6,524 nucleotides of DNA, taken from Planctomycetota bacterium. Lineage in GTDB: Bacteria; Planctomycetota; Phycisphaerae; Sedimentisphaerales; Anaerobacaceae. Positions 6,400 to 6,524 of this stretch are shown in pieces. The notes under the pieces were generated by a model that worked only from the letters and a program-made list of their open reading frames with translations, was not told the DNA's origin and did not search any database. Each line of letters begins with the position of its first letter. Positions within the stretch are counted from its first letter, which is position 1. The position numbers and the translations under genes were made by a program. The DNA is taken from the NCBI GenBank assembly GCA_020344865.1, contig CP070830.1:2394959-2401482 (forward strand). Reading direction: 5' to 3'.

Positions 6400-6524
6400 T
6401 TATTTCTTCTCTTCCGACACCTGCACATACGCCATCCGCACCTGGTTCAGCATATTGGTAAGTGCCTTTTCTTCCTGCTCGCTCAGGTTGCCCTTCGTCT
6501 TCTCTTCCAGCGTCTCCAGCATAT
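6400..6524 (-). CDS. DUF1844 family protein, C-terminal 40 residues (cut by window edge)
   Basis: Only the last 40 codons and a TAA stop (6402-6400) are inside the window. The reading is MLETLEEKTKGNLSEQEEKA followed by a segment ending NQVRMAYVQVSEEKK. This matches the typical DUF1844 ending, where an 'LEEKTKGNL..EE...L...L..LRMAYV' helix pair closes a small protein of about 80-130 residues. DUF1844 proteins occur in Planctomycetota, Acidobacteriota, Deltaproteobacteria and relatives, and have no established function that I know of. The start and any low-complexity N-terminal part lie off the right edge. It is followed after 50 nt by trpC on the same strand. I see no strong terminator in that gap, only the 10-bp palindrome AATCCGGATT at 6389-6398, so the two are probably co-transcribed. 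The call rests on a short tail but the motif is distinctive. Confidence 0.72.
   Translation of the reverse strand, partial: MLETLEEKTKGNLSEQEEKALTNMLNQVRMAYVQVSEEKK

Overview
The window is ordinary-looking, gene-dense bacterial chromosome: eight protein genes, two of them cut by the window edges, with short gaps and no RNA gene, insertion sequence or CRISPR array that I can see. The most likely source is a member of the Planctomycetota, perhaps the Phycisphaerae/Sedimentisphaerales side. The pointers are a protein ending in the planctomycete pilin-like 'TTE.H.G.GC..LFGD.H.EFV' tail, a DUF1844 protein beside trpC, a bacterial GlnRS alongside GltX, and several genes with poor or absent Shine-Dalgarno sequences. 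This is inference from family knowledge; no database was searched.

Layout. On the minus strand at the left are the first 135 codons of gltX (glutamyl-tRNA synthetase, 407 to the edge) and, upstream of it, a CysM-type cysteine synthase (1404-496). A good TTGACA promoter candidate lies between them. A 159-bp divergent gap separates cysM from a plus-strand run: a GDP-mannose mannosyl hydrolase (gmm, 1564-2052), glutaminyl-tRNA synthetase (glnS, 2125-3822) and, 12 nt later, an unrecognised three-helix membrane protein with a pilin-like extracytoplasmic domain (3835-4689). A convergent minus-strand run occupies the right side: the end of a DUF1844 gene (6524-6400), trpC (6349-5546) and a TauE/SafE-family permease (5539-4736), closely spaced and probably co-transcribed.

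How the genes relate. gltX and glnS supply Glu-tRNA and, by direct charging, Gln-tRNA. cysM makes cysteine and trpC makes the indole ring precursor of tryptophan. gmm removes mannose from GDP-mannose. The set is housekeeping metabolism rather than one pathway. The permease may handle sulfite or organosulfonates, but nothing in the window shows its substrate.

The main unusual points are two. The membrane protein at 3835-4689 joins a three-helix membrane part to a domain normally found on planctomycete pseudopilins. The plus strand also carries more C than G across genes of both orientations, and that bias fades in exactly this one gene, which is also AT-richer. I do not see a convincing new defence, mobile or RNA-based system here.
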